Assembly (NCBI GenBank): GCA_027058255.1
Contig: JALUTE010000080.1
Span: 1 to 39,441 of the forward strand
DNA length: 39,441 bases
Reading direction: 5' to 3'
Origin: Methyloligella sp.
GTDB lineage: Bacteria > Pseudomonadota > Alphaproteobacteria > Rhizobiales > JALUTE01
Of this stretch, positions 18,130 through 25,785 are shown one piece after another. Position 1 is the first letter of the stretch. Each line of letters begins with the position of its first letter. Under the pieces are notes generated by a model that saw nothing but the letters and a program-made list of their open reading frames with translations, was not told the DNA's origin and did not search any database. The translations under genes were made by a program, and so were the position numbers.

Positions 18130-18810
18130 ATGAAACTTGATTCCGAGTTCTTCGACAGTATCAGGATCAAGCCCGACGACAAGCGCGCCCGCGCCAAGCA
18201 GCACCCCGGTTGTCAGTGGCGCGGTTGCCGGGAGGCGGGTCTCTATCGCGCGCCCAAGGGGCGTGGCCGGGAGGGGGAGTATTTCCACCTTTGCCTGGAT
18301 CACGTGCGCCAATACAACAAGTCCTACAACTACTTCAATGGCATGACGGACGAGGAGATCGTCGATTTCCAGGAGTCCGCCCTCACGGGCCACCGGCCCA
18401 CCTGGGACATGGGGGTGAATGCCTGGGCGCGTGGCAAGGACGGCGGCGCCGGACGCAGCCGGGGCGACGAGGCCGGCGGGACGGCGGGTAGTGCGCCGCC
18501 GGGCTCGGCCGCCCCTGGAGGGTTCCGCCATGGGTTTGCGGCTGAGGACCCGCACGGGCTCTTCTCCCGCGCCGGCGGGTCCGGGGAGCGCGCGCCGCAA
18601 GGGCCGCGCCGGCCCATTCGCAAGCTGGAGCGCCGGTGTCTGCGTGCCCTCAATCTGGACGACCATGCAAGCGCAGAGGAGATCAAGCTGCGCTACAAGG
18701 AGCTGGTCAAGCGCCACCATCCGGACACCAGCGGTGGGCAGGGCTCGGAGGACAAGTTGCGCGAAGTCATCCAAGCCTATAAATACCTCAAGGAGGTAGG
18801 GCTCGCTTGA
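18130..18810 (+). CDS. J-domain protein with N-terminal Cys/His cluster
   Basis: The 226-residue protein has two ordered ends and a disordered Gly/Ala middle (about 100-160). The N-terminal part carries C28 and C33 and then H53, C55 and H58 (YFHLCLDH), a possible metal-binding knuckle, followed by YNKSYNYFNGMTDEEI. The C-terminus is a J-domain with the essential HPD in KRHHPDTSGG (about 197-199), which would stimulate a DnaK-type ATPase. This arrangement between bolA and cobS is recurrent in Hyphomicrobiales. CATAAT at 18115-18120 with TTGTTC 17 bases upstream would start transcription within a few bases of the ATG, and no ribosome site is seen, so the message may be leaderless. Confidence 0.88.
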   Translation: MKLDSEFFDSIRIKPDDKRARAKQHPGCQWRGCREAGLYRAPKGRGREGEYFHLCLDHVRQYNKSYNYFNGMTDEEIVDFQESALTGHRPTWDMGVNAWARGKDGGAGRSRGDEAGGTAGSAPPGSAAPGGFRHGFAAEDPHGLFSRAGGSGERAPQGPRRPIRKLERRCLRALNLDDHASAEEIKLRYKELVKRHHPDTSGGQGSEDKLREVIQAYKYLKEVGLA

Positions 18811-18991
18811 GCCTGCCAGGCGTGAAGCTCCGCATCAGTGCCAGTGGGAGCGACATGCGCCCTCGCGGGTGGCGTGGTGCCGCCCGTGCGACATGAGGAA
18901 CCGGCGATGCCCGCCAATGTCTCCGGCCAGATCGGCGGGGAGCGGGCGTGGTGCCGCCGGTCGCGACAGATCCTGACATCGGGTCCCGATC

Positions 18992-19981
18992 ATGAGCCTC
19001 GACAGACAAGACGGTGTGCCCGGCACGCCGGACATGACCGTATCCGTGCGCCAGCTCTTCGGCATCGATACCGATCTGGAGGTGCCCGCCTATGCGACCG
19101 CCGACGAGCACGTGCCGGAGCTCGACCCGGATTATCTCTTCAACCGTGAGACGACCCTCGCGATCCTCGCCGGCTTCGCGCACAACCGGCGGGTGATGAT
19201 CCAGGGCTATCACGGCACCGGCAAGTCCACCCATATCGAGCAGGTCGCGGCCCGGCTCAACTGGCCCTGCATCCGCATCAATCTCGACAGCCATGTGAGC
19301 CGCATCGATCTCGTCGGCAAGGATGCGATCGTCATTCGCGACGGCCAGCAGGTGACCGAGTTCCGCGAGGGCATTCTCCCCTACGCCTTGCAGACCAACA
19401 CGGCGCTGGTGTTCGACGAGTATGATGCCGGCCGCCCGGACGTGATGTTCGTCATTCAGCGCGTGCTCGAGGTCTCCGGGCGCCTCACGCTGCTCGACCA
19501 GTCCAAGGTGATCCGTCCGCATCCGGCCTTCCGCCTGTTCGCGACCACCAACACCATCGGGCTCGGCGACACCTCCGGGCTCTATCACGGCACGCAGCAG
19601 ATCAATCAGGGCCAGATGGACCGCTGGTCCATCGTTGCGACCCTCAACTATCTGCCCCATGACGACGAGGTGCGGATCGTGCTCGCCAAGGTCAAGTCGT
19701 TCAACTCCAAGAAGGGGCAGGAGACCATATCGAGCATGGTCAGGGTTGCGGACCTCACCCGCAGCGCCTTCATGAACGGCGATCTCTCGACCGTGATGAG
19801 CCCGCGCACGGTCATCACCTGGGCCGAGAATGCGGAGATCTTCAAGGATATCGGTTTCGCGTTCCAGCTCTCCTTCCTCAACAAGTGCGACGAGCTCGAG
19901 CGCCCGCTGGTGGCCGAGTTCTACCAGCGCTGTTTCGGCGAGGAGCTGCCCGAGTCGGCCGCCAATGTCGCGCTGAGCTGA
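18992..19981 (+). CDS. cobS: Aerobic cobaltochelatase subunit CobS
   Basis: The 329-residue AAA+ ATPase subunit of the CobNST chelatase inserts cobalt into hydrogenobyrinic acid a,c-diamide in oxygen-dependent cobalamin synthesis. Walker A is GYHGTGKST, Walker B is ALVFDEYDAG, and the sensor 1 region is FATTNTIGLGD. The start at 18992 (MSLDRQDGVPG) gives the usual length, although the upstream ribosome site is weak. The 181-base gap before it contains two copies of a 14-base repeat. The large CobN subunit is not in the window. Confidence 0.95.
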   Translation: MSLDRQDGVPGTPDMTVSVRQLFGIDTDLEVPAYATADEHVPELDPDYLFNRETTLAILAGFAHNRRVMIQGYHGTGKSTHIEQVAARLNWPCIRINLDSHVSRIDLVGKDAIVIRDGQQVTEFREGILPYALQTNTALVFDEYDAGRPDVMFVIQRVLEVSGRLTLLDQSKVIRPHPAFRLFATTNTIGLGDTSGLYHGTQQINQGQMDRWSIVATLNYLPHDDEVRIVLAKVKSFNSKKGQETISSMVRVADLTRSAFMNGDLSTVMSPRTVITWAENAEIFKDIGFAFQLSFLNKCDELERPLVAEFYQRCFGEELPESAANVALS

Positions 19982-19986
19982 GACCC

Positions 19987-21891
19987 ATGGCCCCCTCCCG
20001 CACCATGGCGAAGCAGGCCGCACCGGAGGCGCCGAACGAGCCCTTCAAGCGCGCGCTCGCCCAGGCGGCGCGGGCCATCGCCGGCGATGGCGCCTTGCAG
20101 GTCACCTACACCACGGGGCTTGCCGCCCTCGAGGGCTCGGTCATGCAACTGCCCGAGCCCTCGCGCCGCCCCGATGCCCGCGAGATCGCGGTGCTGCGGG
20201 GCCATGCCGATTCCCTCGCGCTCACCCGGGCCTGCCACAGCCCTGCGGTCCATCGGGCCGTGGCGCCCGCCGGCGGGCTGGCGCGGGCGGTGTTCGAGGC
20301 CGGCGAGCTCGCCCGCATCGAGGCCCTCGGCGCGCGGCGCATGTCCGGCATGGCGGACAATCTGGATGCCAAGACCCGCAGCCGCTTCGGGCATGGCCGC
20401 TATGCCACCGTCGCGAGCCCCGAAGAGGCACCGCTGGAGGATGCGCTGGCGCTCATCATGCGCGAGCGCCTGACAGGCATGCCGCCGCCGGAGGAAGCGC
20501 TCGGGCTTGTCGAGGCCTGGCGGTCCTGGATCGAGGAGCGTGCCGGAAGCCTGCTCGACCGCATGGGCGCGCTTGTGGAGGACCAGAAGGCGTTCGCCCT
20601 CCTCTTGCGCGACATGTTGCAGGCCTTCGAGCTCGCCGACGAGCCCGCGGAGGGCGAGCGGGACAGCGCGGACGGCGAGCCCGACCCGGAGAGCGGCGAG
20701 GCGGATGGCGAGGGCCGCGAGGAGGAGGATGGCGAGAGCGCGCCCGAGGCGCCGCAAAGCGAGGAGGATGCCCAGGGCGAGGCCAGGGAGGATCTCGACA
20801 GCGGCGAGGTCGGGACCACGGACATGTTCGAGGGCGAGGCGCCGGGCGATCAGAGTGCCCGCACCCAGCAGCCCTGGCGTCCCAATCCCTCGGTGCTCGA
20901 GCAGCCAGAGGCCTTCGGCTACGAGGTCTATTCGCGAAAATATGACGAGGAGATCGAGGCGAGCGAGCTGTGCTCGCCTGCGGAGCTGGAGCGTCTGCAC
21001 AGCTTTCTGGAGAAGGAGCTGCGGGGCCTGCAGGGCGCCGTGGCACGCCTCGCCAACCGACTGCAGCGCCGGCTCATGGCCCAGCAGAACCGCTCCTGGG
21101 AGTTCGACCTCGAGGAAGGCATTCTCGATGCGGCGCGGCTTGCCCGCGTCATCGTCGACCCCCTGCACCCGCTCTCCTTCAAGCATGAGAAGGACATGGA
21201 GTTCCGCGACACCGTCGTGACCCTGCTCCTCGACAATTCGGGCTCCATGCGCGGCCGGCCCATCATGGTCGCCGCATGCTGCGCCGATATTCTTGCACGC
21301 ACCCTGGAGCGGTGCGGCGTCAAGACCGAGATCCTGGGCTTCACCACCCGCGCCTGGAAGGGGGGGCAGGCGCGTGAGCAGTGGCTCGCCGCCGGCAAGC
21401 CCGCCCATCCCGGCCGTCTCAACGATCTGAGGCATATCGTCTACAAGACCGCCGATGCCCCCTGGCGGCGCGCGCGGCGCAATCTCGCCCTGATGATGCG
21501 CGAGGGGCTGCTGAAGGAGAACATCGACGGCGAGGCGCTGGCCTGGGCGCATGCGCGCCTGCTCGCCCGGCCCGAGCAGCGGCGCATCCTGATGATGATC
21601 TCCGATGGCGCGCCGGTGGACGATTCCACCCTCTCGGTCAATTCCGGCACCTATCTCGAGCGCCATTTGCGCCGGGTGATCGAGGAGATCGAGACCCGCT
21701 CCCCGGTCGAGCTGCTTGCCATCGGCATCGGCCATGACGTCACGCGCTATTATCGCCGTGCGGTCACCATCACCGATCCGAGCGAGCTCGCCGGGGCCAT
21801 GACCGACAAGCTCGTCGAGCTTTTCGAGGAGCGCGCCGCGCCCGGCACCACGACAGGGCGACCGGGCTGGCCCGGCCGCCGGCTGCGTTGA
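19987..21891 (+). CDS. cobT: Aerobic cobaltochelatase subunit CobT
   Basis: The 634-residue partner of CobS begins five bases after the cobS stop (MAPSRTMAKQAAPE). An N-terminal helical domain is followed by a strongly acidic linker (about 220-275) and a C-terminal VWA domain whose MIDAS motif is DNSGSMRG (about 416-423), with MMISDGAPVDDS later. CobT and CobS form a chaperone-like ring that drives CobN. The nearby ATG at 20005 is a weaker alternative. The long Glu/Asp/Gly linker is normal for the family. Confidence 0.95.
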   Translation: MAPSRTMAKQAAPEAPNEPFKRALAQAARAIAGDGALQVTYTTGLAALEGSVMQLPEPSRRPDAREIAVLRGHADSLALTRACHSPAVHRAVAPAGGLARAVFEAGELARIEALGARRMSGMADNLDAKTRSRFGHGRYATVASPEEAPLEDALALIMRERLTGMPPPEEALGLVEAWRSWIEERAGSLLDRMGALVEDQKAFALLLRDMLQAFELADEPAEGERDSADGEPDPESGEADGEGREEEDGESAPEAPQSEEDAQGEAREDLDSGEVGTTDMFEGEAPGDQSARTQQPWRPNPSVLEQPEAFGYEVYSRKYDEEIEASELCSPAELERLHSFLEKELRGLQGAVARLANRLQRRLMAQQNRSWEFDLEEGILDAARLARVIVDPLHPLSFKHEKDMEFRDTVVTLLLDNSGSMRGRPIMVAACCADILARTLERCGVKTEILGFTTRAWKGGQAREQWLAAGKPAHPGRLNDLRHIVYKTADAPWRRARRNLALMMREGLLKENIDGEALAWAHARLLARPEQRRILMMISDGAPVDDSTLSVNSGTYLERHLRRVIEEIETRSPVELLAIGIGHDVTRYYRRAVTITDPSELAGAMTDKLVELFEERAAPGTTTGRPGWPGRRLR

Positions 21892-21926
21892 CACTGCGCG
21901 CTTCCGAAATATTTCTCCGCGACGGC

Positions 21927-21968
21927 TTGACTTACGTCAATGCCGCACGATCGCTCTCCACGGATAGT
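21927..21968 (+). promoter_or_regulatory. FNR/FixK-type box with class II promoter geometry
   Basis: TTGAC and GTCAA flank TTAC as a perfect palindrome at 21927-21940, fitting the FNR/FixK/FnrL consensus TTGA-N6-TCAA. The centre is at 21933.5. A class II activator site is centred near -41.5, which predicts a start near 21975 and a -10 at about 21963-21968; the bases there are GATAGT, four of six matches to consensus. It lies 205 bases before the cytochrome b gene and 36 bases after cobT. Confidence 0.68.
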
Positions 21969-22144
21969 TGCCCACATTCGTGAACCGGGCGGCGGCCGCG
22001 CTCCATGCGCCCCGCCGCGTCTCGACGCCCCATTCTGTCATCTCTCTCGCGCACCTCGCCGCAGCGGGGCGGCGAGGGTGAGGGCGTGGCGAGGGAGCCG
22101 TTCGAGGCCGGTCCCACGACGACAAGGCGTGATGGAGTGCGGGC

Positions 22145-23275
22145 ATGGACAAGCATCGACGGTGGCTCCCCTCCCTGGCCGCTCTTGGCATCTCGGCGAG
22201 GGCGGGACTTGCGGCCATGGCTCTCCTTCTCGCGTCGCCCCTCGTGGGCCCGTCTCTCGGACCCGGTGCGTGGCTCGGCAAGGCGCTCGGCCCGGGCGGC
22301 GCGGCATGGGCGCAGGTGGCCGCGCCCGGCAACCGGCTCGGCACCGCACCGCCGCCGGCACGCCTGTGGCGCGACATACGCCGCGGACGGGCGGGCGCGC
22401 CATCGGGAACGGCCATCGGAACGGGCGTTCTGGTGCAGTCTGAGGGGCAGAGATGGCGCGAGCTGCACAACCGCCGCGTCAGGCCCTATGGCGGCTGGGC
22501 GCTCCTCGGATCACTCGGGGCCGTGGCGCTCTTCTTCGCCCTGCGCGGCCGGGTGCGCCTGGACGGCCCGCGCACGGGGCGGCGGATGGCCCGCTTCACC
22601 CAGGCGGAGCGGGTCGTGCACTGGTATGTGGCGGGCCTGTTCGTTCTCCTGGCCGTGAGCGGCCTGACGCTCATGTTCGGCCGCGGCCTGCTTCTTCCTG
22701 TCATGGGCAAGAGTGCCTATGGCGCCCTCGCCAGTGCCATGCTCCAGGGGCACAATCTGTTCGGGCCGCTGTTCATTGCGGGCATCCTGGTCATGGCCGC
22801 CCTCTTCCTGAAGGACAATTTGCCCCAGAAGGGCGACCTTCTGTGGATCGCGAAAGGCGGGCCGTGGATGCGCAGCCATGCGCCGTCATGGAAATACAAT
22901 ATCGCCGAGAAGGCCTGGTACTGGCTGGCGGTCGTCGCGGGCCTCGTGCTCTCGGCAAGCGGGCTGGTGATGGAGTTTCCGTGGGTGTTCCGCGACATTT
23001 CGTGGATTCAGCTCGCCAATCTTTCCCATGGCATCGCCGCGCTGGCCATCATGGCCGTGGCCCTCGGGCACATCTATCTCGGAACGATCGGCGTGGAGGG
23101 TGCTCTCGAAGGCATGACGACGGGCAGTGTCGAGGAAGCCTGGGCCTTTCAGCATCACGAGATGTGGGCGCGCGAGACCGCCGCCGGATCGGCCGGGGCG
23201 CGCGGCGGCACCGAGGCCGAAAGCGAAGGCGCGCGGCCGGGGGCGGCACGAGCCGGCCACGCGGCCGCCGAGTAG
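22145..23275 (+). CDS. Formate dehydrogenase gamma-like cytochrome b
   Basis: The 376-residue protein has an N-terminal signal-like helix ending AWAQ, a short periplasmic stretch, an additional helix (GGWALLGSLGAVALFFAL) and then the FdhI/FdoI four-helix core. Candidate heme ligands and quinone-site segments include RVVHWYVAG, LSHGIAALAIMAVALGH, YNIAEKAWYWLAV and EEAWAFQHHEMWA. The family transfers electrons between a periplasmic partner and the quinone pool. No FdhA or FdhB subunit is nearby, and the two following genes are other redox proteins, so the formate link is by homology only. The Ala/Gly-rich C-terminus (about 345-376) is an extension. Confidence 0.85.
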   Translation: MDKHRRWLPSLAALGISARAGLAAMALLLASPLVGPSLGPGAWLGKALGPGGAAWAQVAAPGNRLGTAPPPARLWRDIRRGRAGAPSGTAIGTGVLVQSEGQRWRELHNRRVRPYGGWALLGSLGAVALFFALRGRVRLDGPRTGRRMARFTQAERVVHWYVAGLFVLLAVSGLTLMFGRGLLLPVMGKSAYGALASAMLQGHNLFGPLFIAGILVMAALFLKDNLPQKGDLLWIAKGGPWMRSHAPSWKYNIAEKAWYWLAVVAGLVLSASGLVMEFPWVFRDISWIQLANLSHGIAALAIMAVALGHIYLGTIGVEGALEGMTTGSVEEAWAFQHHEMWARETAAGSAGARGGTEAESEGARPGAARAGHAAAE

Positions 23276-23306
23276 AGGGCTGACGATCGCTCGGGAGCGA
23301 CAAGAC

Positions 23307-23960
23307 ATGGAAACCCCGTTCTGGCTTTGGCTGATCGAGGGGCCGTTCTGGCTCATCGCAGCCACGATCTTTGTTCTCGGCGTCGGCTGGCGGCTGGTGA
23401 GCCTTCTGGCGCTCGGGCGAAGGCGCGATCTCTCCGTGCCGCGCGGCTCGGCCGCCGGCGGGGCGCTCAGGGCCATCCTTCTGCATTTCATTCCCCATGG
23501 CGGCTTCTTCTCCAGCACCACGTTCCACGTGCTCACAGGCTATCTGTTCCACCTCGCCCTGTTCGCGCTTCTCCTCTTCGCCGCGCCGCATGTGACGTTT
23601 CTGGAGAAGAACGTGCTCGGCTTTGCCTGGCCCGCCATGCCGCGCTGGGCCTTCATCGTGACGGCCGAGCTCGCCTTCGCCGGCCTCATCCTGCTCTGGG
23701 CGCGGCGCATCTCCGACCCCGTCCAGCGCCAGATCACCGATGGCGGGGATCATGCCCAGCTCTGGCTCACCTTCGCGGTGATGCTCACCGGGTGCCTTGC
23801 CCTCGAGGAGGCGAGCCTTGCCCTGCGCGGCCTGCACATGGTGATGGTGGAGCTGTGGCTCATCTACTTCCCCTTCTCGCGCCTGATGCACGCCTTCACC
23901 TGGGCCCTGAGCCGCGGCGCCATGGGGGCCACCTTCGGACGCAGGGGAGTGATGCCATGA
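23307..23960 (+). CDS. NarI/DsrM-like membrane cytochrome b
   Basis: The 217-residue protein has about five membrane helices. The pairs H64/H74 (10 apart) and H177/H195 (18 apart, in LRGLHMVM and SRLMHAF) reproduce the spacing of the two heme b ligand pairs of nitrate reductase NarI, though the protein is not otherwise close to it. GGGAG precedes ATG 23307 by about ten bases. The stop overlaps the next gene by ATGA, so the cytochrome b and the Fe-S protein are coupled, as DsrM and DsrK are. The likely role is quinone-linked electron transfer to the Fe-S subunit or from it. Confidence 0.82.
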   Translation: METPFWLWLIEGPFWLIAATIFVLGVGWRLVSLLALGRRRDLSVPRGSAAGGALRAILLHFIPHGGFFSSTTFHVLTGYLFHLALFALLLFAAPHVTFLEKNVLGFAWPAMPRWAFIVTAELAFAGLILLWARRISDPVQRQITDGGDHAQLWLTFAVMLTGCLALEEASLALRGLHMVMVELWLIYFPFSRLMHAFTWALSRGAMGATFGRRGVMP

Positions 23961-25321
23961 GTGCGACCACGGCAGCGGCCGGCGCCCCGGCCATGGGCGG
24001 CGCGCGCGCGAAAGAGCAGGCGAAGGGCGGCATCGCGCCGGCCATCGAGGCGCTCAAGGGCAAGATCGACAGCACCGTGGCGGCGCAGCTCGAGGCCTGC
24101 ATCCACTGCGGCCAATGCGCCGAGGCGTGCCATTTCTATCTCACCTCGGGTGATCCGCGCCTGACGCCCCGCCACAAGCTGGTGCCGCTGGAGACCGTCT
24201 ATCGCCGGCACATGGCGCCCTTCTCCGGCCTTGCCCGCATGTTCGCCCTGGCGCCCGCGGACCTGACCCGGGCCGATCTCGAAGCCTGGGCGGAGCTGCT
24301 CTATGACAGTTGCACGCTCTGCGGGCGCTGCACGGTGGTCTGCCCCATGGGCATCGACATCGCCTCCCTGGTGCGCCTCTCGCGCGCCGCGCTGGTGGCA
24401 GCCGATCTCGTGCCCGAGAGCATGCAGGCGGCGGCCGATCGCGCCGTTGCCCAGGGCAGCCCCCTCATCACCGAGGAGGTGATGCGCCGCGTCTGCGCCG
24501 CCCAGGAGAAGGAGACCGGCATCCGGGTGCCCATCGACAAGCAGGGCGCCGAGTACATGGTCGCCCTCTCGGCCATGGAATATCTCAACTTCTACGAGGT
24601 GATCGGAGCGCTGGCGCGAATCTTCAAGGCGGCCGGCATCGACTGGACCATCGCCTCGAAGGGTTTCGAGGCCACCAATATCGGCTATCAGATGGGCTCG
24701 GACGCCATCGCCCGCACCCTGGTCTCGCGCATTGTCGATGCCGCCCACGACCTCGGCGTGAAATATGTTGTCTCGCCCGAATGCGGCCATGCCTATACCG
24801 CCCTCAACTGGGAGGGGCCGAACATGGTGGGCAGGCCGTTCGACTTCGAGGTGGTGCACATCCTGGAGCTGCTCGACCGACTTGTGCGCGAGGGGCGCAT
24901 CCGGCTCGCGCCGGACGAGACGCGGCGCGTGACCTATCACGACCCCTGCCAGATCTCGCGCCGCGGCGGCGTGATCGAGGAGCCGCGCCATCTGTTGCGC
25001 GCGCTTGGCGCGAATTTCGTCGAGATGAAGCGCCATGGCGTGGCCAATATCTGCTGCGGCGGTGGCGGCGGCGTGAGCGCGGTGACGCGGGCGGAGGAGC
25101 GGCGCATTGCGGCCTTCGCCTGCAAGAAGGCGCAGATCGACGAGCTCGGCGGCATCGAGGGGCTGGTGACCGCCTGCGCCAATTGCCGCAACGTGCTCGA
25201 GGAGGCCATCGACGCCTGGGACATGGAGCTGCCGGTGCTCGGCCTGACCGAGCTGGTGGCCGAGCATCTGGTGGACGAGGCCCCCGCCGAGGAGGCCGGG
25301 GCGCCGGCCGGGGCCGCCTGA
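23957..25321 (+). CDS. HdrD/DsrK-like iron-sulfur oxidoreductase
   Basis: The 454-residue cytoplasmic protein has two 4Fe-4S ligand sets, C48-C51-C54-C58 (CIHCGQCAEAC) and C119-C122-C125-C129 (CTLCGRCTVVC). A degenerate CCG region follows (SPECGHAY), then a full C-terminal CCG motif: HDPC, a 34-residue gap, ICCGGGGG, a 39-residue gap, and CANC. In HdrB/HdrD this motif binds the noncubane cluster that reduces disulfides or heterodisulfides. AGGGGAG lies before ATG 23957. Together with the preceding two cytochromes it resembles a minimal DsrMK-type complex. The substrate is unknown. Confidence 0.85.
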   Translation: MSATTAAAGAPAMGGARAKEQAKGGIAPAIEALKGKIDSTVAAQLEACIHCGQCAEACHFYLTSGDPRLTPRHKLVPLETVYRRHMAPFSGLARMFALAPADLTRADLEAWAELLYDSCTLCGRCTVVCPMGIDIASLVRLSRAALVAADLVPESMQAAADRAVAQGSPLITEEVMRRVCAAQEKETGIRVPIDKQGAEYMVALSAMEYLNFYEVIGALARIFKAAGIDWTIASKGFEATNIGYQMGSDAIARTLVSRIVDAAHDLGVKYVVSPECGHAYTALNWEGPNMVGRPFDFEVVHILELLDRLVREGRIRLAPDETRRVTYHDPCQISRRGGVIEEPRHLLRALGANFVEMKRHGVANICCGGGGGVSAVTRAEERRIAAFACKKAQIDELGGIEGLVTACANCRNVLEEAIDAWDMELPVLGLTELVAEHLVDEAPAEEAGAPAGAA

Positions 25322-25365
25322 GGCGTCGCGGACGGGCGCACCCCCGTGAGAGCCGCGAAACCCGG

Positions 25366-25397
25366 AAAAAAAGAGCCGCCCGGTGTTGGGGCGGCTC
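25366..25397 (-). terminator. Intrinsic terminator for minus-strand transcription
   Basis: A perfect nine-base stem, GAGCCGCCC (25373-25381) with GGGCGGCTC (25389-25397), has a seven-base loop. On the minus strand it is followed by seven T residues (25366-25372). On the plus strand there is no T-tract. No minus-strand gene lies to the right until 26576, so the transcript it ends is not obvious. Confidence 0.7.
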
Positions 25398-25536
25398 GAG
25401 GCGAAGCGCGGCGCGCGGGGCGGGGAGGTCCGCGCTCCTGACGCACATCGGGAGGAGGGCCCTGGGGGAGGAATGGCCCTGCTTTCACTCTCCTTGCATG
25501 CGGTGCGCTCGTATCCTGTCGCACCGTCAGGCTCGG

Positions 25537-25604
25537 GGGCGATCCCCGTGCTCGCCCAGGCCCTGACGGGGGGCTTGGCCCCGGCGAGCGGGTAAGGATC
25601 GCCC
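25537..25604. repeat. 68-base nested palindrome
   Basis: The outer arms GGGCGATCC (25537-25545) and GGATCGCCC (25596-25604), the middle arms GCTCGCC (25550-25556) and GGCGAGC (25583-25589), and the inner hairpin GGGGC-TTG-GCCCC (25570-25582) pair in register. Either strand could fold into a long interrupted hairpin. No second copy was noticed in the window. Confidence 0.65.
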
Positions 25605-25785
25605 GCACTTCAAACATGGGGACGGGGCGGTCTCGAGGCAAAACACACCGCCTCAACTCCCCGTGACGGCGCGCGCGCTGTCGATGGCTTCGCCTTGCGT
25701 GCGCCGCTGCCCCGTCTTGATCTCGCGCCCCGCCTGCGACTATGGCACAGTCGCTGGCGAAGCTTTGGTCGGGGGGCGAGGCATC

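Larger units (their letters stand above)
25322..25785. other. 464-base gene-free region rich in secondary structure
   Basis: No credible gene is seen. The region contains an intrinsic terminator oriented for minus-strand transcription at its left end, a small perfect stem (GGTGCG against CGCACC, about 25502-25528) and a 68-base nested palindrome at 25537-25604. CCGTCAGG and CCTGACGG can pair in competition with the nested stems. This could be a structured non-coding RNA or a palindromic repeat element. No known riboswitch family was recognised. Confidence 0.5.

Noticed and set aside
18811..18991. Cobalamin riboswitch before cobS
   Set aside because: GGTGCC strings are present, but the B12 box and the conserved central loops are not seen in order on either strand.
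22145..25321. Complete formate dehydrogenase operon
   Set aside because: Only a gamma-like cytochrome is present. There is no molybdopterin catalytic subunit and no FdhB-type subunit in the flanking sequence.
25398..25620. SRP RNA, RNase P RNA, tmRNA or 6S RNA in the structured gap
   Set aside because: The GGTGCG/CGCACC hairpin recalls part of RNase P RNA, but the conserved P4 and other core sequences are missing, and no SRP or tmRNA core was found.
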